NCBI GenBank assembly: GCA_910586985.1 | Contig: CAJUKK010000004.1 | Coordinates: 1 to 64,000 of the forward strand | Origin: an uncultured Christensenellaceae bacterium | GTDB lineage: Bacteria; Bacillota; Clostridia; Christensenellales; Borkfalkiaceae | DNA length: 64,000 nt | Direction of reading: 5' to 3' | Part shown: positions 44,040 to 53,333 of the stretch, in pieces | How the letters are laid out: every line of letters begins with the position of its first letter | Numbering within the stretch: the first letter of the stretch is position 1 | Position numbers and translations under genes: made by a program | The notes under the pieces: model-generated | Told to the model about the DNA's origin: nothing | The model's database searches: none | The model's input: only the letters and a program-made list of their open reading frames with translations

Positions 44040-46217
44040 TTATAAATCCAATTTCTCTTTGCGCATTGTGAGCGAAATCCGCTTTTTCTTTTCGTCCACT
44101 TCCTTCACCCATACCGTTACCACGTCGCCGACGGACAGCGCCTCCGAAGGATGACGGATAAATCGGTCGGAAATCTGCGAAACGTGCACAAGTCCGTCCT
44201 GATGCACTCCGATGTCGATAAACGCGCCGAAATCGATTACGTTCCGCACCGTGCCTTTCAGCTCCATTCCGTGTTTTAAGTCCTTGATTTCCAATACGTC
44301 CGTTCTGAGCACGGGCGCGGGCAATTCGTCTCTCGGATCGCGACCGGGTTTCATAAGCTCGCCTACAACGTCGCTTAAAGTCGGTACGCCGACCCCGCAC
44401 GCCGCGGCGGCTTTCTCCGTCCCGTAATCTCCGACGCGCGTTCTGAGCTGCGCTAATTTCCCTTCCTTTACCTCTTTCATCGTATAGCCGCAAAGCTCCA
44501 AAAGCCGCTCCGCAGCCGCATACGATTCCGGATGCACCGCCGTATTATCGAGTACCGTTTTACTTTCGGGCACGCGTAAAAATCCCGCGCACTGCTCGAA
44601 CGCCTTTGCGCCGAGCTTAGGCACTTTCATCAGCTGTTTGCGTGAAGAAAACGAACCGTTTTCCTCGCGGTATTTTACGATATTTGCCGCTACGCCCGCA
44701 TTCAATCCCGCCACGCGCGCAAGAAGAGGCGCAGACGCCGTGTTAACGTCTACTCCGACCGCGTTCACGCAATCTTCCACCACGCCGTCCAAAGCCTCTC
44801 CAAGGCGGTTTTGCGGCATGTCGTGCTGATACTGACCGACGCCGATGCTCTTGGGATCGATTTTCACAAGCTCGGCAAGCGGGTCCTGCAACCTTCTTGC
44901 AATCGATACCGCAGACCTGAGGTTGACGTCGTATTCGGGAAATTCTTCCGCAGCAAGCTTGGACGCGGAATATACCGACGCGCCCGCCTCGTTTACGATC
45001 ATATAGGATACGCCCGCGCCTTTTCCGAGAGTTGCGATCAACTCCACCGTCATCGCCTCCGTTTCGCGGCTCGCAGTTCCGTTTCCGATTGCGATATGCT
45101 GTACTTTATGCTTTTTGATGAGTGTTGCAAGTTTCTGGATGCACTCCTGTTTCTGCCGCTCGCCGTACGTCGGGTAAACGACGGTCGTATCGAGCACTTT
45201 TCCCGTAGCGTCCACTATCGCGACTTTACAACCCATGCGGTAACCCGGGTCGAGTCCCATCGTGACAAATCCTTTAACGGGCGGTTGCATTAAGAGCGGT
45301 TTTAAGTTGAGCGCAAACTGCCCGATCGCGCCCTCGCTCGCCGTTTCCGTAAGCGCAGCGCGGATCTCCCGCTCCATAGACGGCGCGATCAAACGATCGT
45401 AAGCATCCTCCACCGCGGTATGCACGAACGCCGCCGAGGCGCAGACAGGCTTTTTGATAACGCGGCGGGCAATGATCTCCACCGTCTCCTCGCGCCCCAC
45501 CGTAATGCTCACTTTTAACACCTCTTCCCGCTCTCCGCGATTGACCGCAAGCACCTGATGCCCCTGAATTTTCGAAACAGGAGAGTCGAATTCATAATAA
45601 TTGCGGTACACCGTGTCCTCGGGATTTTTATTTGCCGCCGCCGATTGAAGATGCGCGCGTTTAAAATAAAAATCGCGCAGGCGCTTACGGATATCCGCAT
45701 CGTCCGAAATCCATTCGGCAATGATATCGCTTGCGCCCTGCAATGCGGCTTCGATACTTTCTACGCCTTTTTCTTCGTCGATATAGTCGCGGGCGGCGAT
45801 CGTCGGCGCGGGACACCCCGCGTTCTGTGCATACAGCAATTCGGCAAGCGGTTCCAGACCTTTTTCCCGCGCCACCGTTGCGCGGGTACGGCGTTTTTGC
45901 TTATAAGGACGGTATAAATCTTCCACTTCGGCAAGAGTCGCCGCCTCGTCGATTTTTTGCGCAAGTTCGTCCGTCAGTTTTCCCTGATTGGAAATGGACG
46001 TTTTCACTTCGGTGCGGCGCGCGTCGAGATTGCGCAGATAGGTAAGTCTGTCGGCAAGGGTACGGATGGTCTGATCGTCCATCGTACCGTGCATTTCTTT
46101 ACGGTAACGGGCGATAAACGGAACCGTGTTTCCCTCGTCTAAAAGATTGATGACGTTTTGAACGTGCTCTTCGTTTTTGTCGAGCTCGGTTGCAAGAATT
46201 TGTACGATCGTCTGCAT
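44040..46217 (-). CDS. tex: Tex-like S1 RNA-binding transcription accessory protein
   Basis: 725 aa, normal for Tex. N-terminal helical region (VPFIARYRKEMHGTMDD near 33), YqgF/RNase H-like fold (VTMGLDPGYRMGCKVAIVD near 320), helix-hairpin-helix pairs (ASAPLLARVAGLN and RKQLMKVPKLG, about 495-555), and a C-terminal S1 domain (GMELKGTVRNVIDFGAFIDI). Cytoplasmic RNA/DNA-binding factor linked to transcription and stress tolerance. Confidence 0.95.
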   Translation of the reverse strand: MQTIVQILATELDKNEEHVQNVINLLDEGNTVPFIARYRKEMHGTMDDQTIRTLADRLTYLRNLDARRTEVKTSISNQGKLTDELAQKIDEAATLAEVEDLYRPYKQKRRTRATVAREKGLEPLAELLYAQNAGCPAPTIAARDYIDEEKGVESIEAALQGASDIIAEWISDDADIRKRLRDFYFKRAHLQSAAANKNPEDTVYRNYYEFDSPVSKIQGHQVLAVNRGEREEVLKVSITVGREETVEIIARRVIKKPVCASAAFVHTAVEDAYDRLIAPSMEREIRAALTETASEGAIGQFALNLKPLLMQPPVKGFVTMGLDPGYRMGCKVAIVDATGKVLDTTVVYPTYGERQKQECIQKLATLIKKHKVQHIAIGNGTASRETEAMTVELIATLGKGAGVSYMIVNEAGASVYSASKLAAEEFPEYDVNLRSAVSIARRLQDPLAELVKIDPKSIGVGQYQHDMPQNRLGEALDGVVEDCVNAVGVDVNTASAPLLARVAGLNAGVAANIVKYREENGSFSSRKQLMKVPKLGAKAFEQCAGFLRVPESKTVLDNTAVHPESYAAAERLLELCGYTMKEVKEGKLAQLRTRVGDYGTEKAAAACGVGVPTLSDVVGELMKPGRDPRDELPAPVLRTDVLEIKDLKHGMELKGTVRNVIDFGAFIDIGVHQDGLVHVSQISDRFIRHPSEALSVGDVVTVWVKEVDEKKKRISLTMRKEKLDL

Positions 46218-46391
46218 ATAAACTCCTTGTGCGGAAAATTTATTTCCTGATAAATGCGGTTACTATCATATCACACTTTAAAAATATTTTCAAGGAAATA
46301 CGAGCAGTTTTTTTCAAGCTGAAAAGTTATCCGGCAGTTGATTTTTTTCAACCGACGGACGATTCTTCGATCATTGACGCTCATGTATAAA

Positions 46392-46422
46392 ACTCTCCCC
46401 GAGAAACTGTCTCGGGGAGAGT
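46392..46422 (-). terminator. Terminator after the hemolysin III gene
   Basis: ACTCTCCCCGAGA/TCTCGGGGAGAGT, perfect 13-bp stem with 5-nt loop, then TTTTATA on the minus strand. Confidence 0.8.
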
Positions 46423-46437
46423 TTATATTGCCTGAAA

Positions 46438-47154
46438 TTATATAATCATCAACAGGATGCTTGCAAAATGCAACGCCGTGCCCGCCAAGTCGAACAAATG
46501 CCAAACGGAATGAAAGTAACGCACTTTTTTCCCGAGCGCAAAAAATACGATGCCTGAAGTATAGGCGATCCCGCCGGCAAGCAGCAACCACATACTCGCC
46601 GAAGAAATAATCGGCGCCAGCACGCCAAATCCCAAAAGCGCCATCCAGCCCATAACGAGATACAGGATCATCGAAAGAATTTTTATCGCCTTATTTTTCA
46701 TGGCGATTGCATTCATCGTGATACCGCCAGCCGCGCACGCCCATTGGATCAGCAACGTTGCAAGCCCTAATTTCGTACCGCCGAGCGCAATCAGACAATA
46801 GGGCGTATATGTTCCCGCAATTAGTAAGTAAATGGTACAGTGATCAAAAATACGAAACACGCCCTTTGCCCTGCCGCTCGGCAGAAAGTGATACAGCGCA
46901 CTCATAGTATACAGCACGATAATGCTCAGCGCAAAGACGGACATTGCCGCCATATCGACGGCGCTTGGATACCCGTAAACAAGTCCTATGATAAGCACGA
47001 CGAGCCCGAACGCCCCGCCGACAATGTGCGACACCGCATTGAATATTTCTTCACCCTTTGTATAAAAAGAACGGAAACCGCGTTTTTTCTGCAATCCGTC
47101 CGCGGCTTGCGTTTCCTGCAGGTCGGGAAGTTTTGTTTTCATTGCTTTTTCCAT
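46438..47154 (-). CDS. Hemolysin III family (PAQR/YqfA-like) membrane protein
   Basis: 238 aa; SD AAAGGAG. Seven membrane helices with the family's conserved residues: EEIFNAVSHIVG in the first segment, SALYHF (His) after helix 3, FDHCTIYLLIAGTYTP, and HSVWHLFDLAGTALHF at the end. The Ser-His-Asp-His-His set is the presumed zinc site. The function in bacteria is not settled; the haemolysin name is historical. Confidence 0.93.
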   Translation of the reverse strand: MEKAMKTKLPDLQETQAADGLQKKRGFRSFYTKGEEIFNAVSHIVGGAFGLVVLIIGLVYGYPSAVDMAAMSVFALSIIVLYTMSALYHFLPSGRAKGVFRIFDHCTIYLLIAGTYTPYCLIALGGTKLGLATLLIQWACAAGGITMNAIAMKNKAIKILSMILYLVMGWMALLGFGVLAPIISSASMWLLLAGGIAYTSGIVFFALGKKVRYFHSVWHLFDLAGTALHFASILLMII

Positions 47155-47318
47155 AAAAATCTCCTTTCACGCCGTTTATGCGTCCGCTTCGAACCTTTCA
47201 AATTATCATCAATTATATCTTACCCGTTTCAGGCAAAAAAGTAAACCTACTCATATACGACGCCGCACTACCGTTAATTATGGCGATTCTACGCCGAAAA
47301 ATACCCGTTCTACCGCAA

Positions 47319-47355
47319 AAAACGGGGACTCTACGTAACGTAGAGTCCCCGTTTT
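47319..47355 (-). terminator. Terminator after the CHAP gene
   Basis: Perfect 17-bp stem with 3-nt loop (47319-47335 with 47339-47355) and T-rich flanks on both strands; it lies 30 bp past the CHAP gene stop. Confidence 0.85.
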
Positions 47356-47385
47356 AAAATCCAGATACCTATAATTACCGCAACC

Positions 47386-47895
47386 TTAATACGAAAATTC
47401 ATCCGGAATACGAATATATGCGCGAATATGATCGTCCTTCCTGCGTTTTAAAACACGGGAGAAGTTCTCAACATTTCCTTCTGAAGTTATGATATAATCG
47501 TCATAATTTTCAAGCACAATACCAATATGGTCATGTTCCGTGTCGTTGAATACCCGATCGAAGAGAACGATATCCCCCGCTGCGGGCTGAAAATCGTTGT
47601 TATTCCCACGATAATACTCGATTCGGTTATCCGCACGCGCCCATTCCTCCCAAGCGATACAACCGGCAAGAGAACATGAAGATTCTTTCGGACGAACAGG
47701 AATTTTCAATCCCGCCAATACGACACAGTGATATACAAACGCCGCACACCAAAGCCCATTCGCCTCATCCACAGACCGCTTTGGGAATCGGGCAACGAGC
47801 TCTTGTATATTCGGCGCGCAATGATTGAGTATTCCATTGTAAAGTTTTTCTGCCTCTTCTCTCGCTATGACCGCTAACTTGTTCTTATCAAACAT
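47386..47895 (-). CDS. CHAP-domain-like amidase/peptidase
   Basis: 169 aa from the ATG at 47895 (GGGAG 7 nt upstream). An ATG at 47922 overlapping the previous stop as ATGA is also possible and would add nine residues. Catalytic Cys in GLWCAAFVYHCVVLAG and His in HDHIGIVLE, with GDIVLFDR between them, fit a CHAP/NlpC-P60 fold. No signal peptide is visible, so a cytoplasmic or lysis-dependent role cannot be excluded. Confidence 0.7.
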   Translation of the reverse strand: MFDKNKLAVIAREEAEKLYNGILNHCAPNIQELVARFPKRSVDEANGLWCAAFVYHCVVLAGLKIPVRPKESSCSLAGCIAWEEWARADNRIEYYRGNNNDFQPAAGDIVLFDRVFNDTEHDHIGIVLENYDDYIITSEGNVENFSRVLKRRKDDHIRAYIRIPDEFSY

Positions 47896-47918
47896 AGTTC
47901 TCTCCCGATCATCATGAA

Positions 47919-48327
47919 TCATTTTTTCTCGTTTTTACACAAACAGTGTAATATTGTTCCGTCCGACGGATTGTAAACAACGCCTTTTTCGCAAAGAATG
48001 ACCGAAAATCCAGCTTTTCCTGCAAACGTTTTCAATTCATCGGGATAAAACGACTCCCAATAAACATCAGCATCGGCATAAGCATAAAATTTTTTGTCTT
48101 GCAGACAAGTCTTGTAATGCTCAATCTGAAACTCGTAATCATGCCCCGAAAAACTCAACAGCCCGTCTTTTTTCAACACTCGCTTACATTCTTTCAAAAA
48201 TTCCTGCTTATATTCATGTCCGTGGAGCAATCCAAACGTCTGCGTCCAGATGATGACAACATTTCCGTTGTCTCATTTCGGCAACGTTATCCTTTTTCTC
48301 ATACCATTCTTTTATCGTATCATTCAT
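47919..48327 (-). pseudogene. SAM-dependent methyltransferase, internal deletion and frameshift
   Basis: Minus-strand start MNDTIKEWYEKKDNVAEM (ATG 48327) is the N-terminus of a class I methyltransferase. After about 25 codons the frame must change to reach NVVIIWTQTFGLLHGHEY and the well-kept C-terminal half (FLKECKRVLKKDGLLSFSGH to the stop at 47919). The SAM-binding GxGxG region is missing. Broken and inactive. Confidence 0.75.
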
Positions 48328-48365
48328 TATTTACCACCCCAACAAACCGATTATATTATGCTCAA

Positions 48366-48408
48366 AAAAATCAGGGGACTCTAACGCCAATAGAGCCCTC
48401 TTTTTTTG
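48366..48408. terminator. Bidirectional terminator after the zinc-ribbon membrane gene
   Basis: AGGGGACTCTA with TAGAGCCCTCT, imperfect stem, with a run of seven Ts on either strand. It resembles the 47319 terminator in its GGGGACTCTA arm. Confidence 0.7.
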
Positions 48409-48414
48409 TCGTAT

Positions 48415-48696
48415 TTACTTAAAAATCAAGATACAAACAATTACGATTGCCGCGGCCGCAATACAAACGCCATATCCGATCAGCTTTATTTTTCGAATTT
48501 TCTTTAAATCCATGGGCTGATATCCCGCAGGCTTTAATTCTTTTTCGCAATGCGGACACTTTGTCATATGGTCGAGCACAATCTTGCCGCAATGCGGACA
48601 TAAAACCGTATGTTTCTCGTTATACGCCTCGCGGTTTTGCCTGCGTTTTTCTTCCTTTTCCGCCCGATCCTCGTAAACGGTATTCCTTTTTTTCAT
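48415..48696 (-). CDS. Small zinc-ribbon membrane protein
   Basis: 93 aa; SD GGAGG. A charged N-terminal helix, then a zinc ribbon (CPHCGKIVLDHMTKCPHCEK, about 33-52), then one C-terminal membrane helix (about 70-92). It begins 13 bp after the mgtC stop and is probably co-transcribed. Function not known. Confidence 0.8.
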   Translation of the reverse strand: MKKRNTVYEDRAEKEEKRRQNREAYNEKHTVLCPHCGKIVLDHMTKCPHCEKELKPAGYQPMDLKKIRKIKLIGYGVCIAAAAIVIVCILIFK

Positions 48697-48709
48697 ACCC
48701 GCCTCCGCG

Positions 48710-49372
48710 TTACATATCGTCGCAACGCTCTATGGAATCGATAAAAGAATTGTCGATTATGATCCGATCCAGCTCCGTGGAAGAAAATTCCACGTCGGTA
48801 AACAGCGTTGCGCTGTACAGTACGTCCTCACCCTTTCTCACAATTGTGAGATGGTTAAAGCGGTCTACGCCGAAAATTTCTTTTACTTTATTTGCCGCGC
48901 CGTCGACGCGGTGAAAATGCACGTTGACCGAAAAGAATTTTTTGTTGCGGAACGGCTTAAAGTTGAGATGCAGAATACACTGCATGCCGATGAGCACCGC
49001 CGTTGCTCCGATTGCGACGATATATAATCCGCCGCCGCAAGCCATACCGACTCCCGCGGTCGCCCATACGCCCGCCGCAGTCGTAAGTCCGTGAATCTCC
49101 TGCTTACGATAAACGATGATCCCCGCCCCGAGGAAACCTACGCCCGACACGATCTGCGCGGCTACGCGCGCGGCGTCCGACTGCATTTCCCCGAACGCAT
49201 ATTTACTGACGACCATCATGAGCGCCGACCCGATACACACGATCGCGTGCGTGCGGATGCCCGCCTCTTTAAAGCGCAGTTTACGCTCGAAACCGATCAG
49301 AAACCCGAGCACTGCCGAAAGAAGTAACGGAATCAGCAACCATAGTTCTTTAATTATTTGTTCCCAAGTCAT
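48710..49372 (-). CDS. MgtC/SapB family membrane protein
   Basis: 220 aa. Four or five membrane helices in the first 140 residues with the family motifs LSAVLGFLIGFERK, GIRTHAIVCIGSALMM, QIVSGVGFLGAGIIVY and GLTTAAGVWATAGVGMACG. A soluble C-terminal ACT-like domain follows. Linked elsewhere to magnesium limitation and acid stress; role here unknown. Confidence 0.92.
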   Translation of the reverse strand: MTWEQIIKELWLLIPLLLSAVLGFLIGFERKLRFKEAGIRTHAIVCIGSALMMVVSKYAFGEMQSDAARVAAQIVSGVGFLGAGIIVYRKQEIHGLTTAAGVWATAGVGMACGGGLYIVAIGATAVLIGMQCILHLNFKPFRNKKFFSVNVHFHRVDGAANKVKEIFGVDRFNHLTIVRKGEDVLYSATLFTDVEFSSTELDRIIIDNSFIDSIERCDDM

Positions 49373-49483
49373 GTCGATACCTGCCCCGATCGAAAGTGAT
49401 GTCTGAATTATAGCACAAATTTATGCATATTGCAATACTTCCCATGACTTTCGCATTGCTTTGCAGAAATTTCAATTTCACGA

Positions 49484-50305
49484 TCAAAACAGCTTATCTT
49501 CGTTCAAATACCCCTTCGACCAACCCACTTTTCCGCCTTTCAGCAAAAATTCTTTCATGTGTTTTTGAAGAGAAGTATTCTCGGGCAAACAATGCGAAAC
49601 CTCTTTATGCCCCGGAAAAACCCAATCCATTACCGCCAAACTTTGATAGTCGGTATGCTCCACGGAAAATAATTCCTGAAACTTTATAATATTCGAGTTT
49701 TCCGGCAGCAACTCCTTTAAGGCAGGAGACAAAAGCCAGGATTCGCAATATAATTTTGCCTTTGACCAATCGGGGAAATATTTCTCTCGGAACGCGAAAA
49801 ATGAAAGCAAGGAATGCACGACGGTATCCCGCTTTAAATCGGCGTCGGACGGAATATGAACGGATATCAAATCTTCAATCCCTTCGACAAATTCGTATTC
49901 GAGACAGCCGATACGAAACTCCTTGCACGCCAATTGCCGCGGAAACCACCATGCCCAATCGAATCGATAATCTCCGTAAAGATCGTAATGCGCATTGATA
50001 AAACGCGTGCAAAACTTCATGGTTGATATAAAAATCTCTTTTTCGATCCCAATCTCTTTATACCGTTCATACGTTTCGCAAGCCATTTGCAAAATTGCGC
50101 GCAAAATTTTAAAGCCGTCCGGATCGTCGCCGAGTTCATCGCGAAGTATTTTTATTCCTTCATCCCACTCGCCCCGTGATAAAAGCATATTTCTGATATC
50201 GGGCATTATACGATAACCTCCCGTAATATCAAGCTCCTTCAGCCTTTTTAAAACGGCTGAAGGAAGTTCGATCCATTCATACAATTGCTCCGGCGTCAAC
50301 GTCAT
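49484..50305 (-). CDS. GNAT_C-type acyltransferase domain protein
   Basis: 273 aa, no good SD. The segments FRIGCLEYEF (about 150), ISVHIPSDADLK (about 166), FFAFREKYFP and YCESWLLSPALKELLPENSNI (about 207-227) match the pattern I know from acyltransferase domain proteins with NAT_N/GNAT_C domains. Substrate unknown; cytoplasmic. Confidence 0.7.
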   Translation of the reverse strand: MTLTPEQLYEWIELPSAVLKRLKELDITGGYRIMPDIRNMLLSRGEWDEGIKILRDELGDDPDGFKILRAILQMACETYERYKEIGIEKEIFISTMKFCTRFINAHYDLYGDYRFDWAWWFPRQLACKEFRIGCLEYEFVEGIEDLISVHIPSDADLKRDTVVHSLLSFFAFREKYFPDWSKAKLYCESWLLSPALKELLPENSNIIKFQELFSVEHTDYQSLAVMDWVFPGHKEVSHCLPENTSLQKHMKEFLLKGGKVGWSKGYLNEDKLF

Positions 50306-50383
50306 ATATCTTTTGTCCCGTATCGTTTTTTACCTGTCGCCCGTAATTTTAGCGATTTAAAATCATTCGCCGAAAGATACTTT

Positions 50384-50620
50384 TCACATACTTTCGTGAA
50401 TGGTACGGGAGATTACGTCGTTTTGCTGTTCGCGGGTGAGCTTATTAAAATTCACCGCATACCCGCTGACCCGCACGGTAAGCTGCGGATATTTTTCGGG
50501 ATGAGCCTGCGCATCAAGCAACGTCTCGCGATTGAATACGTTGACGTTGAGATGATGTCCTCCGTCGGAAACGTAGGCATCGAGCATAGTAACTAAATTT
50601 TCTTTCTGTTGTTCACTCAT
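50384..50620 (-). CDS. grcA: Separate glycyl-radical domain of pyruvate formate-lyase (GrcA-like)
   Basis: 78 aa; SD AAGGAG. Contains the PFL C-terminal domain only: HHLNVNVFNRETLLDA (22-37), PEKYPQLTVRVSGYAVNF with the radical glycine in RVSGYA (G53), and a final helix. Unlike E. coli GrcA (about 127 aa) it has no N-terminal extension. The PFL core upstream lacks exactly this part, so the protein would complete the enzyme as a second chain. 352 bp separate the two genes. Confidence 0.9.
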   Translation of the reverse strand: MSEQQKENLVTMLDAYVSDGGHHLNVNVFNRETLLDAQAHPEKYPQLTVRVSGYAVNFNKLTREQQNDVISRTIHESM

Positions 50621-50972
50621 AAAATCTCCTTATCTCACGCATTTTGTTGCTCTACGCTTTGTCGGCTTCTTACAGTCAGAAACAAAATGACGCGATTATA
50701 CTGTTTTTAAAAGGCGTGACGGCGTAGGAAATTCGCCTTGCCTTGATTGGTATATTTCGCTTTTCCCGTTTGAGAATATGGGAACGGCATTACCAAAAAT
50801 ATATTCGCGAGGAAAATTTCCCTCCGCTGCGAGACTCAATTTGTCAAACTCCTTTGACTTATTGTCTTTCAAAGCGATCAAGAGCGTGCGGCTAAGAGCC
50901 GTTCAGAACATAATCGCCTCTACGCTCGAATGATTTGTTTTGTCGCTTTAAAACATATCATTCGAAACTCCT
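50621..50972 (-). repeat. 352-bp spacer between PFL core and glycyl-radical gene, possible inserted repeat
   Basis: No established gene. Near the PFL stop is a hairpin with TCGAATGAT/ATCATTCGA arms. A 61-codon minus-strand frame (50696-50881, ending GEFPTPSRLLKTV) resembles chance translations of dispersed repeats more than a protein. GCGTAGAG occurs near both ends of the spacer. I read it as a decayed repeat that entered between the two PFL parts; not proven. Confidence 0.4.
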
Positions 50973-53009
50973 TTACTCGTCCTTTCCCAACGACTGCGGC
51001 GTTACCGAAAACGTGTTCGATATTCCGTCGCGCGCATGATCGTAGGGCAACTTTGCGACCGATTCGAGCGACGCAAGCGCGCCGTTTTTATCTCTTCCGT
51101 GCATCGGATTCGCCCCCGGAGCAAGCGGTTCGCCCGCTCTTCTTCCGTCGGGCGTGTTGCCCGTGTTCTTTCCGTACACAACGTTGCTTGTGATCGTAAG
51201 AATGCTCATCGTCGGCACCGACTCCCGATAGGTAAAGCAGCCTTTAATCTTATCCATAAACGTTTTTACGATCCACACCGCGATTTCGTCCGCCCTGTCG
51301 TCGTTATTGCCGTACTGCGGATATTCGCCCTCGATCTTAAAGTCTGTGACGATACCGTCGGCATTTCTCACGGGATACACCTTGGCATACTTGATGGCGG
51401 ACAGACTGTCTGCCGCGCACGAAAGTCCCGCGATGCCCGTTGCAAAAAACCTGCGAACCTTGGTATCGTGCAGCGCCATTTCGAGCGCCTCGTACGAATA
51501 CTTATCGTGCATATAGTGAATAAGGTTAAGCACGTTGACGTACAGACGCGCAAGCCACGTCATCATTTGTTCGTACTTTGCAAGCACCTCTTTAAAATCA
51601 AGCGCGCCGTCGCCCGTGATCGCCGCAAATTCGGGTGAGACCTGCAAAGGTTTCCCCGTCTTTTTGTCCTTAACAAGCTCGTCTTTCCCGCCGTTGATGG
51701 CATAGAGAAGGCACTTTGCAAGATTTGCGCGCGCACCGAAGAACTGCATGTCCTTGCCCTGACGCATACTCGACACACAGCAAGCGATGCAATAGTCGTC
51801 GCCCATGTCGGGACGCATCAGATCGTCGCTCTCATATTGGATCGCGGAGGTCTTGATGGATATCTCCGCACAGAATTTTTTAAACGCTTTGGGGAGTTTT
51901 TTCGACCAGAGCACAGTCAGGTTCGGCTCGGGCGCAGGCCCTAAGTTGACGAGCGTGTGCAGAATGCGGAAACTGTTTTTTGTAACGAGCGTTCTGCCGT
52001 CCATGCCCATGCCACCGATACTCTCCGTCACCCACGTGGGATCGCCGCTGAACAGCTCGTTGTATTCGCGGATTCGCATGAATTTGACAACGCGCAGTTT
52101 CATGACGAAATGATCCATAAGCTCCTGCGCCTCCTGCTCGGCGAGCGTTCCCTCGTCGAGATCGCGCTGGATATAAACGTCGAGGAAAGTCGAGTTTCTG
52201 CCGATACTCATTGCCGCGCCGTTCTGATCCTTGACCGCCGCAAGATATCCGAAATACAGCCACTGGATCGCCTCTTTCGCGTTTTTCGCGGGTTGAGAGA
52301 TATCAAATCCGTACTCGAGCGCCATTGCTTTGAGCGCTTTGAGCGCCTTGATCTGTTCCGACAGCTCCTCGCGATCGCGAATCTTATCGGGGAACATATC
52401 CCCGTCCATAATCAGTTTATCCTCCTCTTTCTTCCGAATGAGGAAATCTACGCCGTAGAGCGCAACGCGGCGATAATCGCCGATAATGCGTCCTCTCCCG
52501 TACGTATCGGGAAGTCCCGTCAGAATATGCGCGCTGCGCGCGCGGCGCATTTCGGGCGTATACGCGTCGTATACCCCGTCGTTGTGCGTCTTACGGTACT
52601 TGGTAAAAATCTCCTTGACGCGGGGAGAAATCTCGTAACCGTACATATTCAGCGCTTCTTCCGCCATGCGAATCCCGCCGAACGGTTGCAACGCGCGCTT
52701 AAACGGTTCGTCCGTCTGAAGACCTACGATTTTTTCGAGGTCTCTGTCAAAGTATCCCGCCTTATGGCTGTTGATCTGCGACACGACGTCGGTATCGGCA
52801 TCGTACACGCCGCCTTTTTCGCGTTCTTTTTTGGTGTAATCAAGAACGATCTCCCACAGTTTTTTTGTGGCGTCCGTCGCGGGAGCAAGAAAGCTCTCGT
52901 CCCCTTCGTACGGCGTATAATTACGCTGGATAAAGTCGCGTACGTCCACCTCGCCGCTCCATTTTCCCTGTTCGAACCCGCGCCATGCATGTTCAAAAAT
53001 TTCGTTCAT
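50973..53009 (-). CDS. pflB: Pyruvate formate-lyase core lacking the glycyl-radical domain
   Basis: 678 aa versus about 740-760 for usual PFL. Converts pyruvate and CoA to formate and acetyl-CoA. The barrel and active site are complete: the adjacent cysteines in CIACCVSSMRQG (near 407-408), TYGRGRIIGDYRRVALYGV, and IGGMGMDGRTLVTKNSFR. The chain ends at ISNTFSVTPQSLGKDE, just where the linker to the radical domain begins, with a TAA. The missing part is encoded at 50384-50620. Third gene of the operon led by the ZTP riboswitch. Confidence 0.93.
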   Translation of the reverse strand: MNEIFEHAWRGFEQGKWSGEVDVRDFIQRNYTPYEGDESFLAPATDATKKLWEIVLDYTKKEREKGGVYDADTDVVSQINSHKAGYFDRDLEKIVGLQTDEPFKRALQPFGGIRMAEEALNMYGYEISPRVKEIFTKYRKTHNDGVYDAYTPEMRRARSAHILTGLPDTYGRGRIIGDYRRVALYGVDFLIRKKEEDKLIMDGDMFPDKIRDREELSEQIKALKALKAMALEYGFDISQPAKNAKEAIQWLYFGYLAAVKDQNGAAMSIGRNSTFLDVYIQRDLDEGTLAEQEAQELMDHFVMKLRVVKFMRIREYNELFSGDPTWVTESIGGMGMDGRTLVTKNSFRILHTLVNLGPAPEPNLTVLWSKKLPKAFKKFCAEISIKTSAIQYESDDLMRPDMGDDYCIACCVSSMRQGKDMQFFGARANLAKCLLYAINGGKDELVKDKKTGKPLQVSPEFAAITGDGALDFKEVLAKYEQMMTWLARLYVNVLNLIHYMHDKYSYEALEMALHDTKVRRFFATGIAGLSCAADSLSAIKYAKVYPVRNADGIVTDFKIEGEYPQYGNNDDRADEIAVWIVKTFMDKIKGCFTYRESVPTMSILTITSNVVYGKNTGNTPDGRRAGEPLAPGANPMHGRDKNGALASLESVAKLPYDHARDGISNTFSVTPQSLGKDE

Positions 53010-53050
53010 ACCTCTTCTCCCGTAAGTTATTTTCAGTCATTCTCCGTCAT

Positions 53051-53323
53051 TTATTCTTCCAATTTCGCGTCCAGCCAGACGGATAAAATTTCCTCGGGCT
53101 GGAATCCCGTGCACCGCGCCATCTCTTTTCCGTCTTTGAATACAATCACCGTCGGCACGCGCTCGATATTAAGAGAATCAATCAACTCCCGCGTATCTGC
53201 GCCCGCCTCGATATGTTTGAGCGGAATATTCCGCTCGGCGGCAAGCCTGTTTAATATCGGCATAAGCGTAAAGCAATTGGCGCACGATTCACCGCTTACT
53301 TCGAGCAACTCAAATCCGTTCAT
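53051..53323 (-). CDS. Thioredoxin-like protein with CANC site
   Basis: 90 aa from the ATG at 53323, behind AAGGGGG; the longer frame overlaps the pflA end and lacks an SD. Thioredoxin fold with active site SCANCFTLMP (CxxC at residues 14-17), cis-Pro in ERVPTVIVFKDG. It lies between pflA and pflB and its SD overlaps the pflA stop. A redox role for the oxygen-sensitive PFL or its iron-sulfur activase is plausible but inferred. Confidence 0.85.
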   Translation of the reverse strand: MNGFELLEVSGESCANCFTLMPILNRLAAERNIPLKHIEAGADTRELIDSLNIERVPTVIVFKDGKEMARCTGFQPEEILSVWLDAKLEE

Positions 53324-53333
53324 TTCCGCCCCC

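Noticed and set aside
50696..50881. 61-codon minus-strand frame between PFL and grcA as a real gene
   Set aside because: No good SD, translation resembles a repeat rather than a protein; kept only as part of the spacer description.
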